From NCBI GenBank assembly GCA_022822205.1, contig JAJECC010000140.1, forward strand, positions 1-64,000: a stretch of 64,000 nt of DNA, given 5' to 3'. The notes under the pieces are model-generated. The model saw nothing but the letters and a program-made list of their open reading frames with translations, made no database searches and was not told the DNA's origin. Of this stretch, positions 8,517 through 17,021 are shown one piece after another; the first letter of the stretch is position 1; each line of letters starts with the position of its first letter. The translations under genes were made by a program, and so were the position numbers. This DNA is from Rhodospirillales bacterium (lineage in GTDB: Bacteria > Pseudomonadota > Alphaproteobacteria > Rhodospirillales > UBA2165).

Positions 8517-9737
8517 ATGGTGATTGACCGCATATTGTCTTGTTTTCGCCGCGCTGCATTTGCAGCCGGCTTGGCCGTCGCCACCCTCTTTTTGTCGCCC
8601 CATTCCGCCTCAGCGAAATATGCGTCTATCGTCCTCGACGCGAATACCGGTGAGATCTATCACTCGGTAAACGCCCAGACCCGGAACTTCCCGGCCTCGC
8701 TGACCAAGCTGATGACGCTCTATCTGCTGTTCGAGGCCGTGGAGAACGGTAAACTCGGCATGAATTCCCGGATGAGGGTTTCCCGGCGGGCCGCGGCGCA
8801 GCCGGCCTCCAAGCTGGGCCTGCGCGCCGGCGGCACCATCAAGGTCGAGACCGCCGTTCTGGCGCTGATCATCAAGTCGGCCAATGATGTCGCCTCGGTG
8901 GTCGCCGAGACCCTGGGCGGAACCGAGCGCAAATTCGCCATGCTGATGACCGCCAAGGCCCGCGAACTCGGGATGAGCCGCACCACCTTCCGCAATGCCT
9001 CCGGCCTGCCCCACCGCGGTCAGCTGTCCACGGCCCGCGACATGGCCACGCTGGCCCGCGCCGTCCAGGCGCACTTTCCCAAGTACTACGGCATGTTTGG
9101 CCGCAAGGCCTTCGCCTTCGGCGGCCGCACCTACCGGACCCACAACAAGCTGCTGAAAACCTACCACGGCGCCGACGGCCTCAAGACCGGGTATATCCGT
9201 GCTTCCGGCTACAACGTGATCACCTCCGCGGAACGGTCCGGCCAACGGCTCATCGGCGTGGTGTTCGGCGGCAATTCCGCGCGCTCCCGGAACCGCCACA
9301 TGGCCAGCCTGCTGGACCGGGCGTTCGACAAGAAGCGGCGGGAAGCCCTGGCCTCGAACGGCGTGGTGCCGGGCCGCAAGCCGAGCCCGCGGCTGCCGGG
9401 CGCCATCGCCGAACAAAGGGTGGTGACCTCTTCCGGCAGCGTCTGGGGCATTCAAGTGGGCGCCTTCTACTCGCGCCGGCCCGCCCTTGCCGCCGCCCGC
9501 AAAGCCGCGCAAACGCTGGGCGCCATCGCCGAGGGCGGGCAGATTACCTTGATGCCGCTGCACAGGAGCAAGCGGCGTATTATTTACCGGTCGCGAATTC
9601 TGGGGATCAGCCGCACCGATGCCTATCGCGCCTGCCGGAAACTCACCCGTCATCGGCTCCCGTGCATGGAGGTGCGCCTGCCCGCCGGCGTGGCCTACGC
9701 ATCCACAGGGCCGGCATCGGAAGGGTCCCTGAACTAA
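8517..9737 (+). CDS. D-alanyl-D-alanine carboxypeptidase (DacA/PBP5 family, S11) with SPOR-like tail
   Basis: A 406-residue periplasmic enzyme that removes the terminal D-Ala from peptidoglycan stem peptides. A signal peptide covers residues 1-33. The three active-site motifs of S11 serine peptidases are present: S61-L-T-K64, S121-A-N123 and K223-T-G225. After about residue 310 comes a low-complexity linker and a region beginning VWGIQVGAFYSRRPALAAAR that resembles a SPOR peptidoglycan-binding domain, an arrangement common in alphaproteobacterial homologues. The ATG at 8517 follows CGGAGG; the frame is open further upstream to 8136 but that part overlaps the lipoprotein promoter region. Confidence 0.93.
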   Translation: MVIDRILSCFRRAAFAAGLAVATLFLSPHSASAKYASIVLDANTGEIYHSVNAQTRNFPASLTKLMTLYLLFEAVENGKLGMNSRMRVSRRAAAQPASKLGLRAGGTIKVETAVLALIIKSANDVASVVAETLGGTERKFAMLMTAKARELGMSRTTFRNASGLPHRGQLSTARDMATLARAVQAHFPKYYGMFGRKAFAFGGRTYRTHNKLLKTYHGADGLKTGYIRASGYNVITSAERSGQRLIGVVFGGNSARSRNRHMASLLDRAFDKKRREALASNGVVPGRKPSPRLPGAIAEQRVVTSSGSVWGIQVGAFYSRRPALAAARKAAQTLGAIAEGGQITLMPLHRSKRRIIYRSRILGISRTDAYRACRKLTRHRLPCMEVRLPAGVAYASTGPASEGSLN

Positions 9738-9796
9738 GCCGAAGCCGACCGGCGGCGCCCCCGCCGCCGGCTTGACCATCGAAACAGCGGCGCCGA

Positions 9797-11200
9797 TCAG
9801 AAAAAGCCATTGGGCGGCTCGATTCCGCTGGCTTCGAGCTGCTCGGCGGCCGCCGACTTGAGCCGGGCAAGCGCCTGTGAATCGGCCGCTTCGCACCGGG
9901 CCACCAATGCCGCCTGGGTATTGGATGCCCTGAGCAGCCACCACCCGTCGCTGGTTTCGACGCGAACACCGTCAATGTCGCGCACCGTGATGCCGCGGCG
10001 TCCCTTGAGCCGCGCCTTGACCTCGTCGATCACGTCGAACTTCCTGTTGTCGGGGCACTCGAATCGCAGCTCCGGCGTGTTGACCATCTGCGGCAGGGAG
10101 TCCCGCACCTCCGCGAGGCGCCGATTGGCGGCGGCGAGCACGCTCATTACCCGGACGGCGGCATACAGGGCGTCGTCATATCCGTAATGGCCGTCGGCGA
10201 TGAAGATGTGACCGCTCATCTCGCCGGCCAGGGGCGCGCCGGTTTCGGCCATCTTGGTCTTGATCAGCGAGTGGCCGGCCTTCCACATCACGGGCTTGCC
10301 GCCGGCGCGTTCGATTTCGTCGAACAACACCTGGCTTGCCTTGACGTCGGCGATGATGGTGGCGCCCGGATTGCGGCTCAGCACGTCACGCGCCAGCACC
10401 ACCATGATCTGGTCGCCCCAGAGCACCCTGCCCTCGGAGTCGACCAACCCGATCCGGTCCCCGTCGCCGTCGAATGCGAACCCCAAATCGCAATGCTCCC
10501 TGGTCACCAGCTCCTTCAGCTGTTCGAGATTCTCCTCCACCGTCGGATCGGGGTGATGGGCGGGAAACGTGCCGTCGATCTCCATATTGATGGCGTAATG
10601 GGAGTGCGGCAGCCGCCTCAGCAGCTTCTTGAGAACATCGCCGGCGGCGCCATTGCCTGCATCCCAGGCGACCCGAAGCGGCACGCCGAGGCTGAACCCA
10701 GCGGCAAGCTGATCGACATAGGCGTCCTCGACGTCGACCTCCTCGACCTCGCCGCTGCCCGAGGAAAATTTGCCGGCGCCGGCCCGCACGCCCAGCGCCT
10801 GAATATCGGCGCCATGGAACGGCTTGTGACCGAGCACCATCTTGATGCCGTTATAATCCGGCGGATTGTGGGAGCCGGTGACCATCATGCCGGCATCCAC
10901 ATCCAGGTGGTGGGTGGCGAAGTAAAGCATCGGCGTCGGGCCCCGGCCAACCAGCCGCACGTCGGCGCCGGCGGCGGTAAGCCCCTCGGTGAGCGCGGCA
11001 CACAATTCCGGGGAGCTGATCCGGCCGTCGTAGCCGACCGCGACCACCGGATTTCCGTCCCGGCCGGCGGTTTCGCCCACGATCGAGCCGAAGGTCCGCC
11101 CGATGACCCGAACGTCGTCGGCGTCCAGGGTGTCGCCGACAATGCCCCGGATGTCGTACTCGCGGAGGATCGTCGGGTCCAATTTTCGGCTATCGGTCAT
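9797..11200 (-). CDS. Phosphomannomutase/phosphoglucomutase
   Basis: A 467-residue alpha-D-phosphohexomutase that interconverts hexose 1- and 6-phosphates for cell-surface polysaccharide synthesis. The opening DPTILREYDIRGIVG, the phosphoserine loop TGSHNPPDYNG (serine near residue 110) and the metal loop FDGDGDRIG are all visible, and the sugar-binding GEMSGH motif follows. It lies 21 bases after the UDP-glucose dehydrogenase gene. A second ATG 12 bases further upstream (11212) is also possible; neither start has a strong ribosome-binding site, and family alignment begins after M-T-D-S. Mannose versus glucose preference cannot be decided from sequence. Confidence 0.93.
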   Translation of the reverse strand: MTDSRKLDPTILREYDIRGIVGDTLDADDVRVIGRTFGSIVGETAGRDGNPVVAVGYDGRISSPELCAALTEGLTAAGADVRLVGRGPTPMLYFATHHLDVDAGMMVTGSHNPPDYNGIKMVLGHKPFHGADIQALGVRAGAGKFSSGSGEVEEVDVEDAYVDQLAAGFSLGVPLRVAWDAGNGAAGDVLKKLLRRLPHSHYAINMEIDGTFPAHHPDPTVEENLEQLKELVTREHCDLGFAFDGDGDRIGLVDSEGRVLWGDQIMVVLARDVLSRNPGATIIADVKASQVLFDEIERAGGKPVMWKAGHSLIKTKMAETGAPLAGEMSGHIFIADGHYGYDDALYAAVRVMSVLAAANRRLAEVRDSLPQMVNTPELRFECPDNRKFDVIDEVKARLKGRRGITVRDIDGVRVETSDGWWLLRASNTQAALVARCEAADSQALARLKSAAAEQLEASGIEPPNGFF

Positions 11201-11221
11201 AGGAGCCCCCATGCGCGACTT

Positions 11222-12550
11222 TTATCGTGCGGCGGACGGCGATGCCTCCGGCCGGCCAACGCAACTATAGTCAAACCCGGCGGCAGCCATCTCATCCGGA
11301 TTATAGATGTTTCTGTAGTCCACCATGCAAGGCCGCTTCATGAGCGATTTCACGCGCTCCAGATCCAACGCCCGAAACTCGTTCCACTCGGTGACGATGG
11401 CGACCACGTCGGAGCCTTCGACGGCGTCGTAGGAGGTCTCGCACCAGGTCACCCCGTCGATGAGTTCCCGGGCTTCCTCCATTCCCCGGGGGTCGAAGAC
11501 CCGGACCTCGGCGCCGGCCTCGATCAGCGCCGGCACGATGTCGAGGCTGGGCGAATCCCGCATGTCGTCGGTGTTCGGTTTGAAGGTCAGCCCAAGGACC
11601 GAAACCGTCTTGCCGGTCAACGATCCCCCGCACGCCCGGATAACCTTGTCGGCCATGCGCCGCTTGCGGTCATCATTGACCGATACCACCGTCTCGACAA
11701 TCTTGACCGGGCTTCCGGAATCCTGGGCCGTCCGCACCAGGGCGAGAGTGTCCTTGGGGAAGCAGGACCCGCCGTACCCCGGCCCCGCGTGAAGAAACTT
11801 GCGGCCGATCCGGCCATCGAGACCGATACCGCGAGCCACATCCTGGACATCGGCGCCCACCGCCTCGCACAGATCGGCCATCTCATTGATGAACGTGATC
11901 TTGGTCGCCAGGAAAGTATTGGCGGCGTACTTGATCAACTCCGCCGTCCGCCGCCGGGTGAAGATGATCGGGGTCTCGATCAGATACAGCGGCCGGTAGA
12001 GGCCCCGCATCACCTCGTTGGCCCGCTCCGAGGTGGACCCGATCACCACCCGGTCCGGCCGCATGAAGTCGTTGATCGCCGAGCCTTCGCGCAGGAACTC
12101 CGGATTGGAAACCACGTCGAATTCGGCGTCGGGACGCACCTGACGGACGATGTTCTCCACCTCGTCCCCGGTGCCCACGGGCACCGTCGATTTGGTGACG
12201 ATCACCGTGTACCCGTCCATGGCTTCGGCGATTTCGCGGGCCGCGTCGTAGACGTAGGTTAGGTCAGCGTGCCCGTCGCCGCGGCGGCTCGGTGTGCCGA
12301 CGGCGATAAATACCGCGTCGGCCCCCCGAACGGCGTCCTCAAGTCTCGTCGCAAAGGACAGGCGTCCGGCCGCGACGCTCTTCTCCACGAGGGCGTCCAG
12401 TTCCGGCTCATAGATCGGTATTTCACCGGCATTCAGCCGTTCGATCTTGGTTTCATCCTTGTCGACGCAAACCACCTCCACGCCGAACTCGGAGAAACAG
12501 GCGCCGGAAACCAGACCAACATAGCCGGTGCCGATCATGGCGATTTTCAT
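11222..12550 (-). CDS. UDP-glucose 6-dehydrogenase
   Basis: A 442-residue NAD-dependent enzyme that oxidises UDP-glucose to UDP-glucuronate. The N-terminal Rossmann motif G7-T-G-Y-V-G12 binds NAD; the middle GPGYGGSCFPKDTLAL carries the catalytic Cys263 and the family lysine; TFKPNTDDMRDSPSLDIVPA is the C-terminal domain signature. Neighbours on the same strand are galU (about 50 bases upstream), which makes UDP-glucose, and the hexose mutase (downstream), so the three genes form a route from glucose 6-phosphate to UDP-glucuronate for exopolysaccharide or lipopolysaccharide sugars. Confidence 0.96.
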   Translation of the reverse strand: MKIAMIGTGYVGLVSGACFSEFGVEVVCVDKDETKIERLNAGEIPIYEPELDALVEKSVAAGRLSFATRLEDAVRGADAVFIAVGTPSRRGDGHADLTYVYDAAREIAEAMDGYTVIVTKSTVPVGTGDEVENIVRQVRPDAEFDVVSNPEFLREGSAINDFMRPDRVVIGSTSERANEVMRGLYRPLYLIETPIIFTRRRTAELIKYAANTFLATKITFINEMADLCEAVGADVQDVARGIGLDGRIGRKFLHAGPGYGGSCFPKDTLALVRTAQDSGSPVKIVETVVSVNDDRKRRMADKVIRACGGSLTGKTVSVLGLTFKPNTDDMRDSPSLDIVPALIEAGAEVRVFDPRGMEEARELIDGVTWCETSYDAVEGSDVVAIVTEWNEFRALDLERVKSLMKRPCMVDYRNIYNPDEMAAAGFDYSCVGRPEASPSAAR

Positions 12551-12600
12551 GTGGGACTATCCTTCACGTTCAGGCGCGGCGCGAATCCGGGATCCACCCG

Positions 12601-13470
12601 TCATTCGTAGGCCGCGAGAATTTTCTTTACGCGATCGGTCATATCGTCTCGATCCAATCCGAACGCAATGTTGGCTTCAATGAAACCCAACCGGTTGCCG
12701 CAATCGAAACGGCGGCCCTCGAACCGGAGACCATGAAACGAGATGTCTCCGATGGTGCGCGCCATGGCGTCGGTCAACTGGATTTCGCCGCCCGCCCCTT
12801 TCTCCTGCCGGTCCAGCTCCCTGAGGACCTGGGGCTGCAGGATATAGCGCCCGATAATCGATAGGGTCGACGGCGCGTCGGCCGGGTCCGGTTTCTCCAC
12901 CAGGGCCCGGGCCCGGGCCAGCGTCCCGTCATCCTCCGCCACATCGAGAATACCGTAGCGGTCGGTATGCTCCTTCGGGACATCCTCCGCCGCCACGAGG
13001 TTGCCGCCGGTCCGCTTGTAGACGTCGATCATCTGGGCGAGGCACCCGGGCTCCGCCAGGATGAGATCGTCGGCCAGCAGCACGGCAAACGGCTCGTCGC
13101 CGATGAGATAGCGGGCACACCATACGGCATGGCCCAGCCCCAGGGGATGCTGCTGACGGGTATAGGCGATCCTGCCGGCCTCGGGCATGACCTCGCGGAT
13201 GGCGGCCAGTGCTTCGGTCTTTCCCTGCTCCTCGAGGGAGCGCTCCAGTTCGGAAGAGGCATCGAAATGGTCCTCGATGGCGCTTTTGGCGCGGCCGGTG
13301 ACGAAAATGAACTCTTCGATCCCCGCCGCACGGGCCTCGTCGACCGCGTACTGGATCAGCGGCCGGTCGACCACCGGCAGCATTTCCTTGGGCATCGCCT
13401 TCGTCGCCGGCAGGAAGCGGGTCCCCTGGCCGGCCACCGGAAATACCGCTTTTCGAATTGGATTTGCCAT
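12601..13470 (-). CDS. galU: UTP--glucose-1-phosphate uridylyltransferase
   Basis: A 289-residue nucleotidyltransferase that makes UDP-glucose from UTP and glucose 1-phosphate. The N-terminal GQGTRFLPATKAMPKEMLPV is the nucleotide-binding signature, followed by a D-R-P-L-I-Q-Y-A-V-D-E-A segment; the end IEANIAFGLDRDDM is also typical of bacterial GalU. The ATG at 13468-13470 is chosen because family similarity starts at M-A-N-P-I-R-K-A-V; the frame continues upstream to 14004 but opposes another gene. A G-rich ribosome-binding site (TTGGGGGGTTC) precedes it. First gene of the galU, UDP-glucose dehydrogenase, hexose mutase set. Confidence 0.96.
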   Translation of the reverse strand: MANPIRKAVFPVAGQGTRFLPATKAMPKEMLPVVDRPLIQYAVDEARAAGIEEFIFVTGRAKSAIEDHFDASSELERSLEEQGKTEALAAIREVMPEAGRIAYTRQQHPLGLGHAVWCARYLIGDEPFAVLLADDLILAEPGCLAQMIDVYKRTGGNLVAAEDVPKEHTDRYGILDVAEDDGTLARARALVEKPDPADAPSTLSIIGRYILQPQVLRELDRQEKGAGGEIQLTDAMARTIGDISFHGLRFEGRRFDCGNRLGFIEANIAFGLDRDDMTDRVKKILAAYE

Positions 13471-13578
13471 GAACCCCCCAAGGAGAGGCCGGGAACCGGC
13501 CGAACCCGGCATAATTCCAGCCGTTTGGCATGTGCGAAGCCGTAACCGCCCACGCAAACCGACACTATGTGCTTGATA

Positions 13579-13606
13579 TTCATAGAGTAAAATGCCCGAA
13601 GCGCAA
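13579..13606 (-). promoter_or_regulatory. Possible sigma-70 promoter for galU
   Basis: On the minus strand TTGCGC (13606-13601) is followed after 16 bases by TATGAA (13584-13579), a fair match to -35 and -10 hexamers. It would give a galU leader of roughly 100 bases. Inference from sequence pattern only. Confidence 0.35.
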
Positions 13607-13740
13607 CTTGTAACAGTTTCCCCGCATTGGGGATCACCCCGGTCCGGCCGCAAGTCGTACGGGACAGAATGGGGCCGGCAGGGTATTTTCTTTGCTAGAG
13701 CGTAGCCGCGACGGCTGAACGCACGGAAAGGATCAGAGAG

Positions 13741-14724
13741 ATGGATGGCAAAATTGCATTGGAAGAGCACATGGCTGTTCCGGAAACCCTTGACGATTCC
13801 CTGCAAATCGTGGGCACGGCGCCCGGCTGGGAGCTGCTTCGCGACCGGCTGCTGGATATCGGGGAGATGCGCCTCGAACAGATGGACAAGCATGGAATTG
13901 AAATGACCCTGGTGTCGCTCAATGCCCCGGCCGTTCAGGCAATCGTCGACCGTCAGGAAGCGGCGGAGATATCCACCCGGGCGAACGACCACCTCGCCGA
14001 ACAAGTGGCGAAGAACCCGGACCGGTTCCGGGGGTTCGCCGCGCTCCCCATGCAGGACCCGGAACTGGCGGCGAAGGAATTGGCCAGGTGCGTCAACGAC
14101 CTGGGCTTCGTCGGCGCGCTGGTCAACGGCTTCACCCAGCGGGACGTGTCCGATTCAGTCGTCTATTACGATATCCCCGAATACCGGAGTTTCTGGGCGA
14201 CGGTCGCCGAGCTCGACGTGCCCTTCTATCTGCACCCCCGGGCGCAGATCAAAGAGCGCGATTTCGCCACCTCGGGCCATCCCTGGCTGGAAACCGCCGT
14301 CTGGGGATTCGCCCGCGAGACCTCGATCCACGCCTTGCGCCTCTGCGGCTCCGGCCTATTCGATGAATATCCCGGCCTCAAGGTGGTATTGGGACACCTG
14401 GGTGAACGCATCCCCTACGATTTATGGCGCATCGACGCCCGGATGACGGTCACCGGCGCCGAATACAAGGGCGCCCGGCCCATCGGTCAGATTTTCAGGG
14501 AGCACTTCCACATCACGACCTCGGGCAATTTCTCCGATACCACGCTTCGCTGCTGCCTGGATGAAATGGGCGTCGACCATCTGATGTTTTCCGTCGACTA
14601 CCCGTTCGAACAAACCGACGAGGCGGCCATTTGGTACGACGACACGCCCATCCTCGACGATGAGCAGCGCCGGCAAATCGGCCGCGACAACGCCAACAAA
14701 CTGTTCAAGCTGGGGCTCGATTAG
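13741..14724 (+). CDS. Amidohydrolase-family decarboxylase, gamma-resorcylate decarboxylase-like
   Basis: A 327-residue metal-dependent (beta/alpha)8-barrel of the ACMSD/amidohydrolase-2 family. The opening KIALEEHMAVPETL carries the E-x-H metal site (E8/E9, H11), VPFYLHPR supplies a further histidine, VVLGHLGERIPY another, and FSVDYPFEQTDEA the active-site aspartate. The segment SLNAPAVQAIVDRQEA and the sequence CVNDLGFVGALVNGF closely resemble, from memory, bacterial gamma-resorcylate (2,6-dihydroxybenzoate) decarboxylases, so it probably acts non-oxidatively on a hydroxybenzoate-like acid. No aromatic catabolism genes are adjacent, so the substrate is uncertain. Divergent from galU. Confidence 0.85.
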   Translation: MDGKIALEEHMAVPETLDDSLQIVGTAPGWELLRDRLLDIGEMRLEQMDKHGIEMTLVSLNAPAVQAIVDRQEAAEISTRANDHLAEQVAKNPDRFRGFAALPMQDPELAAKELARCVNDLGFVGALVNGFTQRDVSDSVVYYDIPEYRSFWATVAELDVPFYLHPRAQIKERDFATSGHPWLETAVWGFARETSIHALRLCGSGLFDEYPGLKVVLGHLGERIPYDLWRIDARMTVTGAEYKGARPIGQIFREHFHITTSGNFSDTTLRCCLDEMGVDHLMFSVDYPFEQTDEAAIWYDDTPILDDEQRRQIGRDNANKLFKLGLD

Positions 14725-14800
14725 GGCGCGGGCTCATTGAGCCGCGCTACGAATGTTGCGGCGACGAGGACGGACGCCGGGTGAAGAACTGAGGTATAAA

Positions 14801-14916
14801 ATGATTGCGTCATGGCCGGGCCCAGACCCGGCCATCCACGTGGATCGTGTACCGCTAAGCGTGGATCACCGGGTCAAGCCCGGTGATGACGACTTGCGGG
14901 TGAGCGGGGAGAGGGG
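14801..14916. repeat. Modular palindromic dispersed repeat, copy C
   Basis: Intergenic stretch with two strong inverted repeats: ATGGCCGGG / CCCGGCCAT (14812-14835) and ATCACCGGG / CCCGGTGAT (14865-14887), followed by GCGGGTGAGCGGGGAGAGGGGG. The same modules recur at 29621-29791 and 31981-32153. The convergent genes on either side end here, so hairpins could also stop transcription. The whole 298-base gap (14725-15022) holds nothing else I can identify. Confidence 0.7.
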
Positions 14917-15022
14917 GAAAGCTTGAAACACAAATCCGCAACACGAGAATCCCCTAATGGAATACAGACCCAGAGCGGTCGGCGGGCCGGACCGGCTTCG
15001 CCGGCCTCGTCGGTCCGCCGGA

Positions 15023-15754
15023 TCAAATCCCCAGCAACAAGTCCTTGGCCTGGTTGATCTTGGTCGCCAGATAGGTCGAACCGCCCCGGTCGGGGTGCAC
15101 TTTGGTCATCAGATCCCGGTGGGCTTCCTTGATCTCGTCCTCGGTCGGGTCGCCGTCGAGCCCCAGCACCTCGAGCGCCTCGTCACGGGTCATGGCGCCG
15201 CTGCCGGCTGCCGCCCTGCCCGACCCGTCACCGGCGCCGGCGGCGCCCGCGCGCTCCCGCCACTCGTCGGGATGATAGCGCTCCAGGTAGGCCATCAGGA
15301 CCTGCGCCGACTGTTCGTCGGCCGCGCATTCGCCAAGCAGGCCGATGAGCTGGTCCAGGGACAGGTCGCGCAGCATCCGGCCCTGGTAGCCGCCCTGCAG
15401 CACCTCGCCGTCCATCTCGCCCGATCCCAGGTCCAGATTCATGCGCAGGAAAGCCGTCTCGACCTGGGATGACTGCCCGGCGCCCGCCCGGGCGCCCGAG
15501 GACATGCGCTGCCAGTTCTTATGCATCCTCTTGAGCGCCCGGAAACGCATGATCCACGGAAGCAGGGCGGGCAGGAGAAAGAACAGGAATGTCGCCCCGC
15601 CCCGAAGCACCAGAAAGATGGTCAGCGGGACGAAAATGACGACAAGCGCAATCTTCAGGACCTTGGCCAGCTGAGCCGGCGGCGCCGAGGCAAACCAGCG
15701 GGCGGCCAGAAACACGCCGATGAGGATCGCGACTCCCAGGATGAATGTCGGCAT
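15023..15754 (-). CDS. Membrane-anchored DnaJ-domain protein
   Basis: A 243-residue protein with three hydrophobic segments (about residues 3-22, 32-50 and 53-70), a TerB-like or linker middle region, and a C-terminal J domain (about 188-243) with the diagnostic H220-P-D222 in MTKVHPDRGG. It should stimulate a DnaK partner at the cytosolic face of the inner membrane. The order (membrane part first, J domain last) resembles DjlA/Pam18-type co-chaperones rather than DnaJ. The next gene upstream on the same strand encodes a VWA protein, only 7 bases away, so the two are probably coexpressed. Confidence 0.88.
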   Translation of the reverse strand: MPTFILGVAILIGVFLAARWFASAPPAQLAKVLKIALVVIFVPLTIFLVLRGGATFLFFLLPALLPWIMRFRALKRMHKNWQRMSSGARAGAGQSSQVETAFLRMNLDLGSGEMDGEVLQGGYQGRMLRDLSLDQLIGLLGECAADEQSAQVLMAYLERYHPDEWRERAGAAGAGDGSGRAAAGSGAMTRDEALEVLGLDGDPTEDEIKEAHRDLMTKVHPDRGGSTYLATKINQAKDLLLGI

Positions 15755-15761
15755 GGGCCCG

Positions 15762-16472
15762 CTAACCCCGATTCACCTGATGGGCGATTTGCAGGACGGC
15801 GCCTCCCCGGCTCTTGGCCAAATCCTCGAGCGCCGGCCGGCCGCCGGCGGCGTAGACCGCCACCGCCTGAAGAAGCTCCCTCAAGGTCTGGGCGCTCGAG
15901 GAGTCGAACCGGCAATAGGCGCCGTTGGTCAGCGCGGCGATCTGTTTGAAGGCGAACTCCGCCATGCCGTCATACCCCTCCTGGAAGACGAAGACCGGCA
16001 CACCGAGAATGCCCAATTCGCCGGCAATGTGGCCGAGTTTGTCGACATCCTCCTCGACGCAATCGCCGACAAATACCAGCGCGTCGATGGGCTTCTGTTT
16101 CGTTTCCTGGACCGCGTGCCGCAGCACCTTGGCGATCTGGGTCTCGCCCGCGAGGCAGAAGACACCGGTCATCTGGCGAAGCAGCGCCTGTGAATCGGTC
16201 ATCCACTTGGTGGCCTTGAATTCGCCGAAGCCGCGGTAATAGCAGAGCTGAATTTCCAGGCCGCCCAGCGCCGCGGTTTCCTGGAACATGGCGCCCTGGA
16301 GACTGCTGGCCCGGTCCCAAGTGGGCTCCCGGCTCGCCGTCGCGTCCATGGCGAACAACAGGCGGCCGGGATCGCCGCTGGAACTCGCCCGTTTCGGCGT
16401 CAGCGCGACCTTCTGGAGGAATTCCTGGACCTCGTCCGACGAGGACTTGGTCGGCAGCTTCCTGTCGGCCAT
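15762..16472 (-). CDS. VWA-domain protein of unknown function
   Basis: A 236-residue protein predicted to be a soluble von Willebrand factor A domain: FAMDATASRE at residues 40-49 provides a D-x-T-x-S version of the metal-ion-dependent adhesion site, and DALVFVGDCVEEDVDKLG is the central strand with the acidic residues usual in VWA folds. No signal peptide or membrane segment is seen, so it is probably cytosolic. The downstream gene on the same strand is the membrane J protein (7-base gap), suggesting that the pair works together, perhaps in assembly or quality control of a protein complex. That role is inference. Confidence 0.8.
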   Translation of the reverse strand: MADRKLPTKSSSDEVQEFLQKVALTPKRASSSGDPGRLLFAMDATASREPTWDRASSLQGAMFQETAALGGLEIQLCYYRGFGEFKATKWMTDSQALLRQMTGVFCLAGETQIAKVLRHAVQETKQKPIDALVFVGDCVEEDVDKLGHIAGELGILGVPVFVFQEGYDGMAEFAFKQIAALTNGAYCRFDSSSAQTLRELLQAVAVYAAGGRPALEDLAKSRGGAVLQIAHQVNRG

Positions 16473-16645
16473 TCGATATTTCCTCGCCTAGCTGCGTGCT
16501 CCGGCGGCTTGCATCGGCTTAAGTCGGGCGCTCGTCCCGCCCGGATTTCCCGCTCAAAATAGGAAAAGCCGGGGCAAGGAGTCTAGAGCAGTTTCCGGCA
16601 TCAAAACAACACGCGCAAGGAGGTCGCGAGAATGTTGGTCAAGCG

Positions 16646-16674
16646 TTGACGTCGTAAGGAATATTCCTTACGGT
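16646..16674 (+). promoter_or_regulatory. Promoter and 20-bp palindromic operator candidate of prlF-yhaV
   Basis: A perfect 20-bp palindrome, CGTAAGGAATATTCCTTACG, occupies 16653-16672. It overlaps a candidate promoter: TTGACG (16646-16651), a 17-base spacer, then TACGGT (16669-16674). Binding of the PrlF-YhaV complex here would block transcription. PrlF is an AbrB/MazE-fold DNA-binding protein, so an operator at this place is expected, but binding is not shown. Confidence 0.6.
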
Positions 16675-16700
16675 CGTGTGGCATGAAAGGAACGCCGAGC

Positions 16701-17021
16701 ATGTCGATCATCCACGAAGTCGCAACCATGACGGCAAAGGGTCAGATCACCCTGCCTAAGGCGATCCGCCACGCGCTGGGGATCGATGTCGGCGCCAAGG
16801 TGGCATTCGAACTTCACGATGACGGACAGGTCGTCGTCAGCCGCGCCGACGCCGAACATGAAGATCCGGCGATCGGTGCGTTCCTGGATCTGCTTGCCGG
16901 CGATATCCGGGCCGGGCGGCATGTTCGGACGATTCCGGACGATCTGGCACAGGACATGCTCGAACATGCGGAGCGCGAATCGGGATCGGACGGGGATATC
17001 GACGGCGAAGTCGATCTCTGA
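16701..17021 (+). CDS. prlF: AbrB-fold antitoxin PrlF (SohA)
   Basis: A 106-residue antitoxin with an N-terminal SpoVT/AbrB swapped-hairpin domain: VATMTAKGQITLPKAIRHAL (residues 7-26) is the classic signature. The C-terminal half is acidic and, in this family, wraps around the YhaV toxin; E. coli PrlF is 111 residues. An ATG 18 bases upstream (16683) has no ribosome-binding site and lies almost at the predicted transcription start, whereas 16701 follows AAAGGA, so I prefer 16701. The stop TGA overlaps the yhaV ATG. Confidence 0.9.
   Translation: MSIIHEVATMTAKGQITLPKAIRHALGIDVGAKVAFELHDDGQVVVSRADAEHEDPAIGAFLDLLAGDIRAGRHVRTIPDDLAQDMLEHAERESGSDGDIDGEVDL

Noticed and set aside
10187-12262. A 691-codon plus-strand open frame across the mutase and UDP-glucose dehydrogenase genes
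   Set aside because: Shadow of two well-supported genes on the other strand; biased composition and no family match.
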